From the NCBI GenBank assembly GCA_001899775.1, contig MKWN01000055.1, forward strand, positions 13,090 to 77,089: 64,000 nucleotides of DNA, in the 5' to 3' direction. The position numbers were made by a program, and so were the translations under genes. This document shows positions 57,632 to 64,000 of this stretch, piece by piece; the stretch's first letter is position 1, and every line of letters begins with the position of its first letter. The notes below the pieces were generated by a model. That model was not told where the DNA came from, made no database searches, and saw only the letters and a program-made list of their open reading frames with translations. This stretch comes from Thiobacillus sp. 65-29. GTDB taxonomy: Bacteria > Pseudomonadota > Gammaproteobacteria > Burkholderiales > Thiobacillaceae.

Positions 57632-60600
57632 TCAGGGTTCGGACGCCTTGTCGGACGTCGCGTCGGTTTTGGTTTTCGGCAGCTTCTTCACGTCGGGCGC
57701 CTGCCACGGCCCGCTCACCAGGTATTCCTGGCTGCTGGCTTCCTCGATGGGATCGCGCAGCAGCTTCTGCGCTGCCAGCACGCCCACGCCGGCAACCGGC
57801 CCGCCGAGGAGCGCACCCGCAACGGCCACGCCTTCGGACAGCTTGGGAATCACCTTGACCCGCAACTGGACGGTTTCCTGGTTGAGGTCGGCAAGTCCGC
57901 TCATGTTCACCTTGGCGGACGGTCCGCGCATCTTCAGATCGTCGCTGTAGAGGACTCCGCGCGCGATGCGCAGGGTGGCCCCGATGTCGTCGAAGGCAAA
58001 GCCTTTGCTGAAGATATCACGGAAATCGAAACTCAGCCGGCGCGGCAGCGATTGCAGGCTCAGCACGCCGAGAAGCTTGGCGGCGCCGGGGTCGACCTGC
58101 AGAAACTGGCCGCTGCGCGCTTCGAACTGCAACTGGCCGGCAAGCGTGGCCAGGGCGAAATCGGCCGGCGAACCCTCCCAGGCGGCGTGCCCCTGGATCC
58201 TGCCGGTGCCGTGCCGGAGCGTGTCGGGATATCCCAGGCGCGCCAGCAGCTTTCCGGCGTCCTTCACATCGAGGACGAGTTCGGCGCGCGTTTCGCCCTG
58301 GCCGCTGTCGCGCCACAGGCCGCTCATCTGGAACACGCTGTCGGGATGCGTGAGGGTCAGGCGCTCGATCGCAAGACCGGCGGCGGTACCGCGCGCCACC
58401 GCCTCGAGTCGGCCGAGCGAACGATCCTCCATGCGAAAGTCCTCGATCGCGACATCGAGCAGCGGGAAGTCGGACGCTGGAAACGTAAACCCGCTTCCCG
58501 CTGTACTGGCGACATCGACACGCTCCGGCACGGCGAACTGGCGGAACTGCACCGACAGCCGCGCAGGCGCTTCGCCGGCAGCGCGCCAGGTCAAGGTGCC
58601 GTTGACGTCCTGCCCACTCACCTGGACGCGCAGCAGGCCGTTGCGCGTGCGCCCGAGCACACGCACGTCACGATAGCGCCGCCCCAGCAGGTCGAGGGTC
58701 TCGAAGCCGAGATCGAGCGCGCTGATCGGCGCGGCCGCGCCCTCACCCGCCGGCAGCAACGCGGCCCAGCCGGACAGGTCGATCCTGCGCCCGTTGCCCG
58801 CAAGGCGCAGGCCGGGCACATCGGGCAACGACGGCGCGCCGCCAAAGCGAATCTCACCGCGTTCCAGCGCGCCCACCGCCGTGCTGCGCCACACCGCTCC
58901 GACCAGGCGCCCCAGGCGCAGCTCGCGTTGCAGACCCTCGCCGTCGGGCCGGCTGACCAGGCTCAGGGGCAGCGGTTGCGTGGCCGCCTTGGCCAGGGGC
59001 GACGGCAGGGTGCTCGCCAGTCCGACGAGATCGGACTCGATGCGCACGCGCTCGCCTTTCGTCTCGAGGTCGATCTGCCCCTGCCAGCCGGTCTGTCCCG
59101 ACACGCGCGTCCCCCACGTCTCGCCCAGCCACGGCGCCAGGCCCGCGGCGGTGGCGCGCCCCTGTGCCAGAATCTGCACCCGCCCCGCCCGCGTGGCGAC
59201 ATTCACGTTGAGCGGCCCGCCGAGAAAGCTTGCGCCCAGGTTCTGTCCGCTCACGCTGTCGCCGGTGAAGGCCAGCGCGCCACGCGCCGCCTCGATCCGC
59301 GGCCAGCCCGGCGGGAAGAGCGTATTGCCGAGAAACGACAGCTGTCCGGTCAGGGTGGTTTCGTGGCTGCGGCGCAAGGGCACCTGCATTTTCAGCGCCA
59401 GTCGCATCGGGCCGCTGCCGTCCAGTCCTTCCGTCAGGCCGCGCAGCCGCTCGCCCACCGGGCTGAAATTGGCGAAGCGGATGAAATCCTGCAGCGGACC
59501 GTTGGCCTCGCCGTCGACCAGCAATATCTCGTCGTGGTGGGTGAGGTCGGGAATCGTCACCCGCACCGGATGCAGCGTGGCGCCATAAATGCGCGCCTGC
59601 GTCGGCACCACCTCCATGCGCTTGCCCTCGAACAGCAGCCGTCCTGCTACGCCCTCGATGCGCGGCCAGCCCGTCGCGTAGTCGACGATGCCATCGCGCA
59701 CCCGGGCGTCGACCTGGAACACGCCATCGCCGGTGTCGAAAGGAAAGCGCGCGAGATCGCCCTTCAACTGCAAGCGCACGTCGTTCGAACCGCCCGCGAC
59801 GATGCTGTGCCGCACCCATTCCACCGTTGGGTCACTCACGTGCAATGGCAGATAGCGATACACCGCCGTGCCGTCGGCGCGCGTCAGGTGCGCTTCGAGA
59901 TCGATGCGCCCCACCGTACCGGGAACCTGTTCGTACTCGCCGTTCGCGCTGCCTGCGGCGTCGGCGTTGGCGAAGCTCGCGTGGTCCAGCGTGACCAGAC
60001 GGCCGCGCGCCGTCCGCTTCCAGCCTCCACGCGCCTGCAAGGTGTCGAGCCCCATCCTCGGTTCGCGAAACAGCATCGGCAGATCGAGCACGAAGTCATG
60101 CGTGTCGATGTCGAAGCGGCCTTGACGCGCATCGCCTTCGACATGCCCGCTCAGGTTGGCGAACCCCGGCCGGTCGTCGGATGCGGCCAGACCGAGGCCG
60201 CGAAAGCGCGCATCGACGCTGAAGTTGTCCAGGCCCGGCTCGGCACCCGTCCAGCGGAAGGTGAACGTATCCAGGCGCCCCTGCGGTTGCAGACGCTGCA
60301 GGCGCATGCGCAGCGCCGCGTCGATCGGCAGGCTCGGCAACAGCGTGTGCCAGCCGTCCAGCCGCAACGCACGCGCGGTGAGCTCGCGCGCCATGCCGTT
60401 CCACGACACGCCGACGTTGAACGGTGCCCCGAGCGCGGCGCCGGGCAGCGCCACACGCAGATTCTCGAAGGCCACGCGCTGCCCGTCGCGGGTACGCTGC
60501 CACACGGCCTGGCCACGTAGCCGTTCCAGTTGCAGCGGCGGCAGCGAGTCGCCGAGCGTCGTCGCGACGTCGTAGAGATCGAGGTCGGCGCGCACGGCCG

Positions 60601-61423
60601 CAAGACGGCCCGCGGCGAAGCTGAAGCGCACCGCCAGCGCACCCCATCCCTGCTGCGGCTGGTACGGCACCTCCAGCCACGGCGCCAGCGGCGCGAACGC
60701 CACCCCGGCCACGCTGGCGTCGATGTGAGCGTCCCAGGTCGCCGGTGCGTCCAGGTCGCGCGCGCGCAGGGTCACCTGCGCCGTCAGCGGCCGCGCCACC
60801 GCCGTCGGCGGCAGCGCGCGCAATTGCATCCGGTGGGTGTGCCGGCGGTTGCTCAGCGTGAAGTCGACACCCTGCAGGGTGAGCGGCGGCGCGCCACGCA
60901 CCTCGTCGATCCAGGTCAGCGAAGCACCGCCCACGTGCACCTCGCCCTGGCGCAGCAGCCAACTGCTGACACCACTGTCCGGAGCGGCGGGATTGATGGG
61001 GATGCCCCCGATGTAGACATGCCCGTCGCGCGCACGCCGCACGCCCAGCGCGAGCCCATGCAGCTCGATGTGATTGAAGCGCGGCTCCAGCAGCAGGAAC
61101 GAGCGCCAGGAGAACGAAGCCTCAAAGGTCGGCACATAGAGCGCGGCCCGCCCTGCGGCGTCATAAAGCCGCACGCCCTGCAGGCGAAACTCGGGGCGCG
61201 CCTGCTGCCACTGCCCGGAGGCGGCCTCGATGGTGACCCGGTGACCCAGCGCAACCGACAGGGCCTGCGCGAGGCGATCACGATGCGTGTCGAGGTTGGG
61301 CAGTACCCAGAAAAACATCACCGCGGCGGCCAGCACGAAGCTGCTCACCCCGAGCGCGAACAGCGCCGCCAGCACGCGCAGGACGCGGCGCAGCAACGGG
61401 GACAGGACAGGGAGCACGGTCAT
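57632..61423 (-). CDS. yhdP: YhdP family AsmA-like envelope protein
   Basis: 1263 residues with one N-terminal helix (about 12-38) and a very long periplasmic beta-rich region; the DUF3971 and AsmA_2 segments are recognisable. YhdP, with TamB and YdbH, forms a bridge that carries phospholipids to the outer membrane. The C-terminal domain includes LRGPSAKVNMSGLADLNQET. It is the first gene of the yhdP-nitrilase-tldD operon. The length matches YhdP. Confidence 0.93.
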   Translation of the reverse strand: MTVLPVLSPLLRRVLRVLAALFALGVSSFVLAAAVMFFWVLPNLDTHRDRLAQALSVALGHRVTIEAASGQWQQARPEFRLQGVRLYDAAGRAALYVPTFEASFSWRSFLLLEPRFNHIELHGLALGVRRARDGHVYIGGIPINPAAPDSGVSSWLLRQGEVHVGGASLTWIDEVRGAPPLTLQGVDFTLSNRRHTHRMQLRALPPTAVARPLTAQVTLRARDLDAPATWDAHIDASVAGVAFAPLAPWLEVPYQPQQGWGALAVRFSFAAGRLAAVRADLDLYDVATTLGDSLPPLQLERLRGQAVWQRTRDGQRVAFENLRVALPGAALGAPFNVGVSWNGMARELTARALRLDGWHTLLPSLPIDAALRMRLQRLQPQGRLDTFTFRWTGAEPGLDNFSVDARFRGLGLAASDDRPGFANLSGHVEGDARQGRFDIDTHDFVLDLPMLFREPRMGLDTLQARGGWKRTARGRLVTLDHASFANADAAGSANGEYEQVPGTVGRIDLEAHLTRADGTAVYRYLPLHVSDPTVEWVRHSIVAGGSNDVRLQLKGDLARFPFDTGDGVFQVDARVRDGIVDYATGWPRIEGVAGRLLFEGKRMEVVPTQARIYGATLHPVRVTIPDLTHHDEILLVDGEANGPLQDFIRFANFSPVGERLRGLTEGLDGSGPMRLALKMQVPLRRSHETTLTGQLSFLGNTLFPPGWPRIEAARGALAFTGDSVSGQNLGASFLGGPLNVNVATRAGRVQILAQGRATAAGLAPWLGETWGTRVSGQTGWQGQIDLETKGERVRIESDLVGLASTLPSPLAKAATQPLPLSLVSRPDGEGLQRELRLGRLVGAVWRSTAVGALERGEIRFGGAPSLPDVPGLRLAGNGRRIDLSGWAALLPAGEGAAAPISALDLGFETLDLLGRRYRDVRVLGRTRNGLLRVQVSGQDVNGTLTWRAAGEAPARLSVQFRQFAVPERVDVASTAGSGFTFPASDFPLLDVAIEDFRMEDRSLGRLEAVARGTAAGLAIERLTLTHPDSVFQMSGLWRDSGQGETRAELVLDVKDAGKLLARLGYPDTLRHGTGRIQGHAAWEGSPADFALATLAGQLQFEARSGQFLQVDPGAAKLLGVLSLQSLPRRLSFDFRDIFSKGFAFDDIGATLRIARGVLYSDDLKMRGPSAKVNMSGLADLNQETVQLRVKVIPKLSEGVAVAGALLGGPVAGVGVLAAQKLLRDPIEEASSQEYLVSGPWQAPDVKKLPKTKTDATSDKASEP

Positions 61424-61502
61424 GGCGCGGGTGCCTCGGAATACCCGATTTTATGCGCTCGACGGGATATTGCGGGAAACAAGACGCGCGCGTGACGAGG
61501 GG

Positions 61503-61901
61503 TCATTCGCCGGTGAAGCGGTGGATCTGGCGGCGGTCACGCTTGGTCGGACGGCCCTTGAGCGCGGCGGCGGGGTTCGCGACGAGCCTGCGCTCGGCCT
61601 GCTCCCGCTCGCGGCGCATGCGGCTGTCGGCGTCCTCCTCGTAGAGCGTCCGCGCCTGCGGCGCCGGGCCGCGCTGCATGGACAGCGCCCGCACCGTCAG
61701 CGTCCAGTCGCTTTCGCCGAGGCGCAGTTCCAGGCGGTCGCCGGGCTTCACCTCGCGCGCCGGTTTGACCCGCGCACCGTCGACCTTCACGCGGCCGTTC
61801 TCGATCGCCTCGTTGGCAAGCTGGCGCGTCTTGTAGAAACGCGCCGCCCACAGCCACTTGTCGAGGCGCATGCGTTCGAGTGGCGGTCTGTCAGCGGACA
61901 T
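61503..61901 (-). CDS. hslR: S4-domain RNA-binding heat-shock protein Hsp15
   Basis: A 132-residue ribosome-associated protein with an S4 domain (MRLDKWLWAARFYKTRQLAN, GRVKVDG) and a basic C-terminal tail. Hsp15 recognises stalled 50S subunits carrying peptidyl-tRNA and helps recycle them. Confidence 0.93.
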   Translation of the reverse strand: MSADRPPLERMRLDKWLWAARFYKTRQLANEAIENGRVKVDGARVKPAREVKPGDRLELRLGESDWTLTVRALSMQRGPAPQARTLYEEDADSRMRREREQAERRLVANPAAALKGRPTKRDRRQIHRFTGE

Positions 61902-62029
61902 TTGCGGGGGTAAGAGGTAAGGGGTGCGTTCGGATTGTGCCGGGTTTGGCGCGCGGGCGCCATGCGTCAGCCTCGACAGCGGGCGCGCGACCGCTACAAT
62001 TTGCGCTCCCGCAACGAACTGGAATGCTC

Positions 62030-62599
62030 ATGCCCAGGATTCTCGCCTTTTCCGGCAGCCTGCGCCGCGACGCCCTCAACCGCAAACTCATCACGGTGGC
62101 CGCCGACGCCGCGCACGCAGCCGGGAGCGAGGTCACCCTGCTCGACCTCGCGGACTATCCGCTGCCGCTCTACGACGGCGACCTGGAGGAACGCGACGGC
62201 CTGCCGGCCAACGCGCTACGTCTGAAAGCGCTGTTCAAGGCGCACGACGCCTTTCTCATCGCCAGCCCGGAATACAACAGTTCGATCCCGCCGGTGCTGA
62301 AGAACACCATCGACTGGGTGTCGCGCGAATGGCAGGGCGAATCCGGACTCGTGCCCTACCAGGGCAAGATCGCCGCGCTGCTCGCCGCGTCGCCCGGCCA
62401 GTTCGGCGGCGCACGCATGCTGCCGCACCTGCGCCAGGTGCTGAGTGCGCTGGGCGTGCTGGTGTTGCCGGGGCAGTTCACGCTGTCGCACGCCGACACG
62501 GCGTTCGACCCCGAGAACGGCGCGCTGAAATCGCCTGCCCGCCTGCACGACCTGCTGCTGGAGCTGGTGAACACGGCGGCGGCGTTGAAGCGGAGCTGA
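62030..62599 (+). CDS. NADPH-dependent FMN reductase
   Basis: A 189-residue flavodoxin-fold enzyme with the phosphate-binding loop FSGSLRRDALNRKL and the SPEYNSSIPPVLKNTIDW signature of the ArsH/chromate/azo-type NADPH:FMN reductases. It probably supplies reduced flavin or removes quinones. ATG 62030 has a GGA six bases upstream; ATG 62024 would add two residues. Confidence 0.9.
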   Translation: MPRILAFSGSLRRDALNRKLITVAADAAHAAGSEVTLLDLADYPLPLYDGDLEERDGLPANALRLKALFKAHDAFLIASPEYNSSIPPVLKNTIDWVSREWQGESGLVPYQGKIAALLAASPGQFGGARMLPHLRQVLSALGVLVLPGQFTLSHADTAFDPENGALKSPARLHDLLLELVNTAAALKRS

Positions 62600-62623
62600 G
62601 CGCATCCGCGGCCGGAAAATGGA

Positions 62624-62652
62624 AAAAGGGCGCCCTCGCAAGGCGCCCTTTT
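62624..62652. terminator. Bidirectional terminator between convergent genes
   Basis: AAAAGGGCGCC (62624-62634) pairs with GGCGCCCTTTT (62642-62652) around a seven-base loop. It has A- and T-runs on both sides and serves both the FMN reductase and the PEP-CTERM gene. Confidence 0.88.
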
Positions 62653-62678
62653 CGCTACGGCGGGCGAGCCGCCAGGCC

Positions 62679-63329
62679 TTACTTCCTGCGGCGCGCCAGC
62701 CCAAGGCCCGCAAGGCCCGCGCCCAGCAGCAGCAGCATGCCGGGTTCGGGAATCTGCGAGGGCGGCGTGCCGCCGCCACCGTCACCGTCACCGTCACCGT
62801 TGCGGTAGTACACGCTGATGTGCGACACATCTTTCACCAGCGAACCGCCCGTGAGCGGGAACGGCAGCTTGGTGAAGGGCGTAGCGTACGTGCCGTCGTC
62901 CGTGGTGACCAGGTAGCCGACGAGGTTGGTGCCCGCGCCATCCTTGAAGATGAACATGATGTCGCCGATGCTGTTGGGGCCCACGTAGTTGAAGGTCCCG
63001 GACACGCCATTGCCTCCGAAGTCAAACAGGCCGGAGCTATCAACGAAGCCACTCTTGGAGCTGTCCCACTTGCCGTCGAACAGCCAGTCGGTGATACCGA
63101 AGAAACCTTCAGTGTTGACGACACCCGGCATCGGGTTGTCATTCTGTTTGCCGTCGAGCGGTGCCAGGATGGTGCAAGCCGTAGCCGTCGACACCTTGCC
63201 GCTGATATCGTAACCGGTTCCTGTGCAGGAAATGAAATCAGCGTGTGCCTGGCCGGCAACCGAAAGTCCGAGCGCCAGTGCGATGGCAGACAATGTGGAA
63301 GGACGCGAAAAGGTCTTGGGTGTTTTCAT
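62679..63329 (-). CDS. PEP-CTERM sorted secreted protein
   Basis: 216 residues. A signal peptide ends AGQAHA. The mature part is Gly/Asp-rich with four Cys, including CTGTGYD and TACTI, and a GDGDGDGG linker. The C-terminus is the sorting tripartite tag: PEP, a hydrophobic stretch (MLLLLGAGLAGLGLA) and RRRK. Such proteins are processed by exosortase during export with exopolysaccharide. Exosortase is not in the window. A sigma54 promoter and a palindrome precede it. Confidence 0.9.
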   Translation of the reverse strand: MKTPKTFSRPSTLSAIALALGLSVAGQAHADFISCTGTGYDISGKVSTATACTILAPLDGKQNDNPMPGVVNTEGFFGITDWLFDGKWDSSKSGFVDSSGLFDFGGNGVSGTFNYVGPNSIGDIMFIFKDGAGTNLVGYLVTTDDGTYATPFTKLPFPLTGGSLVKDVSHISVYYRNGDGDGDGGGGTPPSQIPEPGMLLLLGAGLAGLGLARRRK

Positions 63330-63374
63330 GATTAAGGCTCCGCAACAAATAATTGTGTACTGCGCTTTCAACCA

Positions 63375-63391
63375 AGCACATCGTGTGCCAA
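63375..63391 (-). promoter_or_regulatory. Sigma54 (-24/-12) promoter of the PEP-CTERM gene
   Basis: On the minus strand TTGGCACACGATGTGCT fits TGGCAC-N5-TTGC with one change in the -12 box. GG and GC are exactly ten bases apart (minus strand, 63389-63388 and 63377-63376). Transcription would start near 63364, some 35 bases before the ATG. Confidence 0.78.
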
Positions 63392-63433
63392 GTCGTTTCC
63401 GGAAGGCGGCATCGTCCCCAACGCCCCGAAAAC

Positions 63434-63449
63434 ATTAGAGTTGTCTAAT
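63434..63449. promoter_or_regulatory. Palindrome upstream of the PEP-CTERM promoter
   Basis: ATTAGA-GTTG-TCTAAT is a perfect 6+4+6 inverted repeat lying about 45 bases upstream of the -24 box. That is the position where sigma54 activators bind, so it is a candidate site for the PrsR-like regulator. Confidence 0.45.
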
Positions 63450-63490
63450 ATTCGGCACCGCGCCGAGATCCCGTCATGTAAAGAAAACCG

Positions 63491-63517
63491 ACAAAAAAAG
63501 CGCCCCGAAGGGCGCTT
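63491..63517 (-). terminator. Terminator of the Ig-repeat gene
   Basis: AAGCGCCC (63498-63505) pairs with GGGCGCTT (63510-63517). On the minus strand it closes a TTCG tetraloop and is followed by seven T residues, ending the gene at 63538. Confidence 0.88.
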
Positions 63518-63537
63518 GCCGCCTGCAGAGGCGGAGT

Positions 63538-64000
63538 TTATTTGTAAACCGTGACGGTCTTGCTTGTCGTGTTCCCCGCCGTGTCCGTCACGCGCACCGT
63601 AACAGTGTGCGCGCCCGGGGCGAGTTTGCGCGTGTTCCAGTTGTAGCTGATCGAACTGCCGTAGGCGACCGCGACTTCCTTGCCGTCAATGGTCAGGCTG
63701 ATCCGGGCCACCTTGACGTCGTCCGTGGCAGCGGCGGAGACGCTCTGTTTGCTGGGGGAGATTCGCATGCCATCGCTGAGGTTGAAGCTGCTGATCACCG
63801 GAGCGGTGGCGTCGTTCGCCACGGTCACCGAAACCACCGCCGAGGTGCCCATGTTGCCGGCGGCGTCGTACGCTTTCGCCGTCAGGGTGTGCGTGCCGTC
63901 GGGGTGCGCAACGGTATCCCAGGCAAAGGCGAACGGGCTGGCGTCGTCGGTGGCGATCTTCACGCCATCGACGTGGAATTCGACACGCGTAACGCCGACG
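63538..64000 (-). CDS. C-terminal part of a protein with Ig-like repeats (runs off the window)
   Basis: The frame is open to the right edge; at least 153 residues are visible. Two bacterial Ig-like repeats are seen, each with a pattern such as VEFHVDG...DGTHTLTAKAYDAAGN and LTIDGKEV...GAHTVTVRVTDTAGN. Repeats of this type end secreted peptidases, sugar-binding or adhesin proteins. The catalytic part, if any, lies outside the window. The protein ends in TVTVYK without a sorting tag. Confidence 0.75.
   Translation of the reverse strand, partial: VGVTRVEFHVDGVKIATDDASPFAFAWDTVAHPDGTHTLTAKAYDAAGNMGTSAVVSVTVANDATAPVISSFNLSDGMRISPSKQSVSAAATDDVKVARISLTIDGKEVAVAYGSSISYNWNTRKLAPGAHTVTVRVTDTAGNTTSKTVTVYK

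Noticed and set aside
57401-60520. 1039-codon frame opposite yhdP and the nitrilase gene
   Set aside because: Its translation is Arg/Ala/Gln-rich without domains, and it crosses two genes with clear families on the other strand.

Overview
The window is GC-rich chromosomal DNA of a betaproteobacterium, most likely Rhodocyclales or Nitrosomonadales. Pointers are a SoxB thiosulfate-oxidation enzyme beside a complete nitric-oxide-reductase cluster, betaproteobacterial gene orders (lptC-lptA-lptB-rpoN-hpf-ptsN-hprK-rapZ; dnaX-ybaB-recR), a PEP-CTERM sorted protein, and dense, overlapping, GC-biased genes. The lifestyle suggested is a denitrifier able to oxidise reduced sulfur. The genus cannot be fixed from sequence alone.

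Layout. 1-387 holds REP-like repeats and no gene. 388-2130 is soxB, closed by a UUCG-loop terminator. 2245-9454 is a nor operon (norC, norB, norE-like, norF-like, norQ, a small membrane protein, a CcoG/FixG-like iron-sulfur protein, norD, a Cys-tailed small protein) behind a promoter overlapped by an NsrR-type palindrome. 9607-12225 is alaS. 12309-15583 holds a conserved protein of unknown function and a sigma54-dependent response regulator of PrsR type. 15726-26745 is an MSHA-type pilus / type II secretion-like locus (mshM, L, N, E, G, I-, J-, K-like and a prepilin). 26708-28456 (minus) is a PrsK-like histidine kinase and 28697-29365 a second prepilin with a -24/-12 promoter. 29362-36891 carries a CPA2 antiporter, kdsD, kdsC, lptC, lptA, lptB, rpoN and hpf. 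36988-42880 carries ptsN, hprK, rapZ, a NusG-II protein, a Gx-type membrane protein, ubiX, a LON-domain protein, a PNPOx-like protein, two small envelope proteins and greB. 43040-49883 (minus) carries cnoX, purB, recR, ybaB, dnaX, a PagL-like lipid A deacylase, 4.5S RNA and aroG behind a Phe/Tyr leader-peptide attenuator. 49990-53778 is a PilZ-DUF1631-GGDEF-EAL protein. 53870-55172 is an accessory patch of two toxin-antitoxin-like gene pairs, each followed by a copy of the tldD 3' end. Then come tldD, a nitrilase-family enzyme, yhdP, hslR, an FMN reductase, a PEP-CTERM protein and the end of an Ig-repeat protein that leaves the window.

How parts connect. Four promoter-like sites of the sigma54 class (GG-N10-GC) lie before the unknown gene at 12309, the prepilin at 28697, rpoN at 34960 and the PEP-CTERM gene at 63329. 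The window also encodes sigma54 itself, a sigma54 activator and a matching kinase flanking the pilus locus. This suggests a local sigma54 regulon for surface structures. c-di-GMP is a second theme: an MshEN domain on the pilus ATPase and a large PilZ/GGDEF/EAL protein.

The most unusual observations are the Phe-rich attenuator before DAHP synthase and the repeated tldD 3' ends behind toxin-antitoxin-like cassettes.
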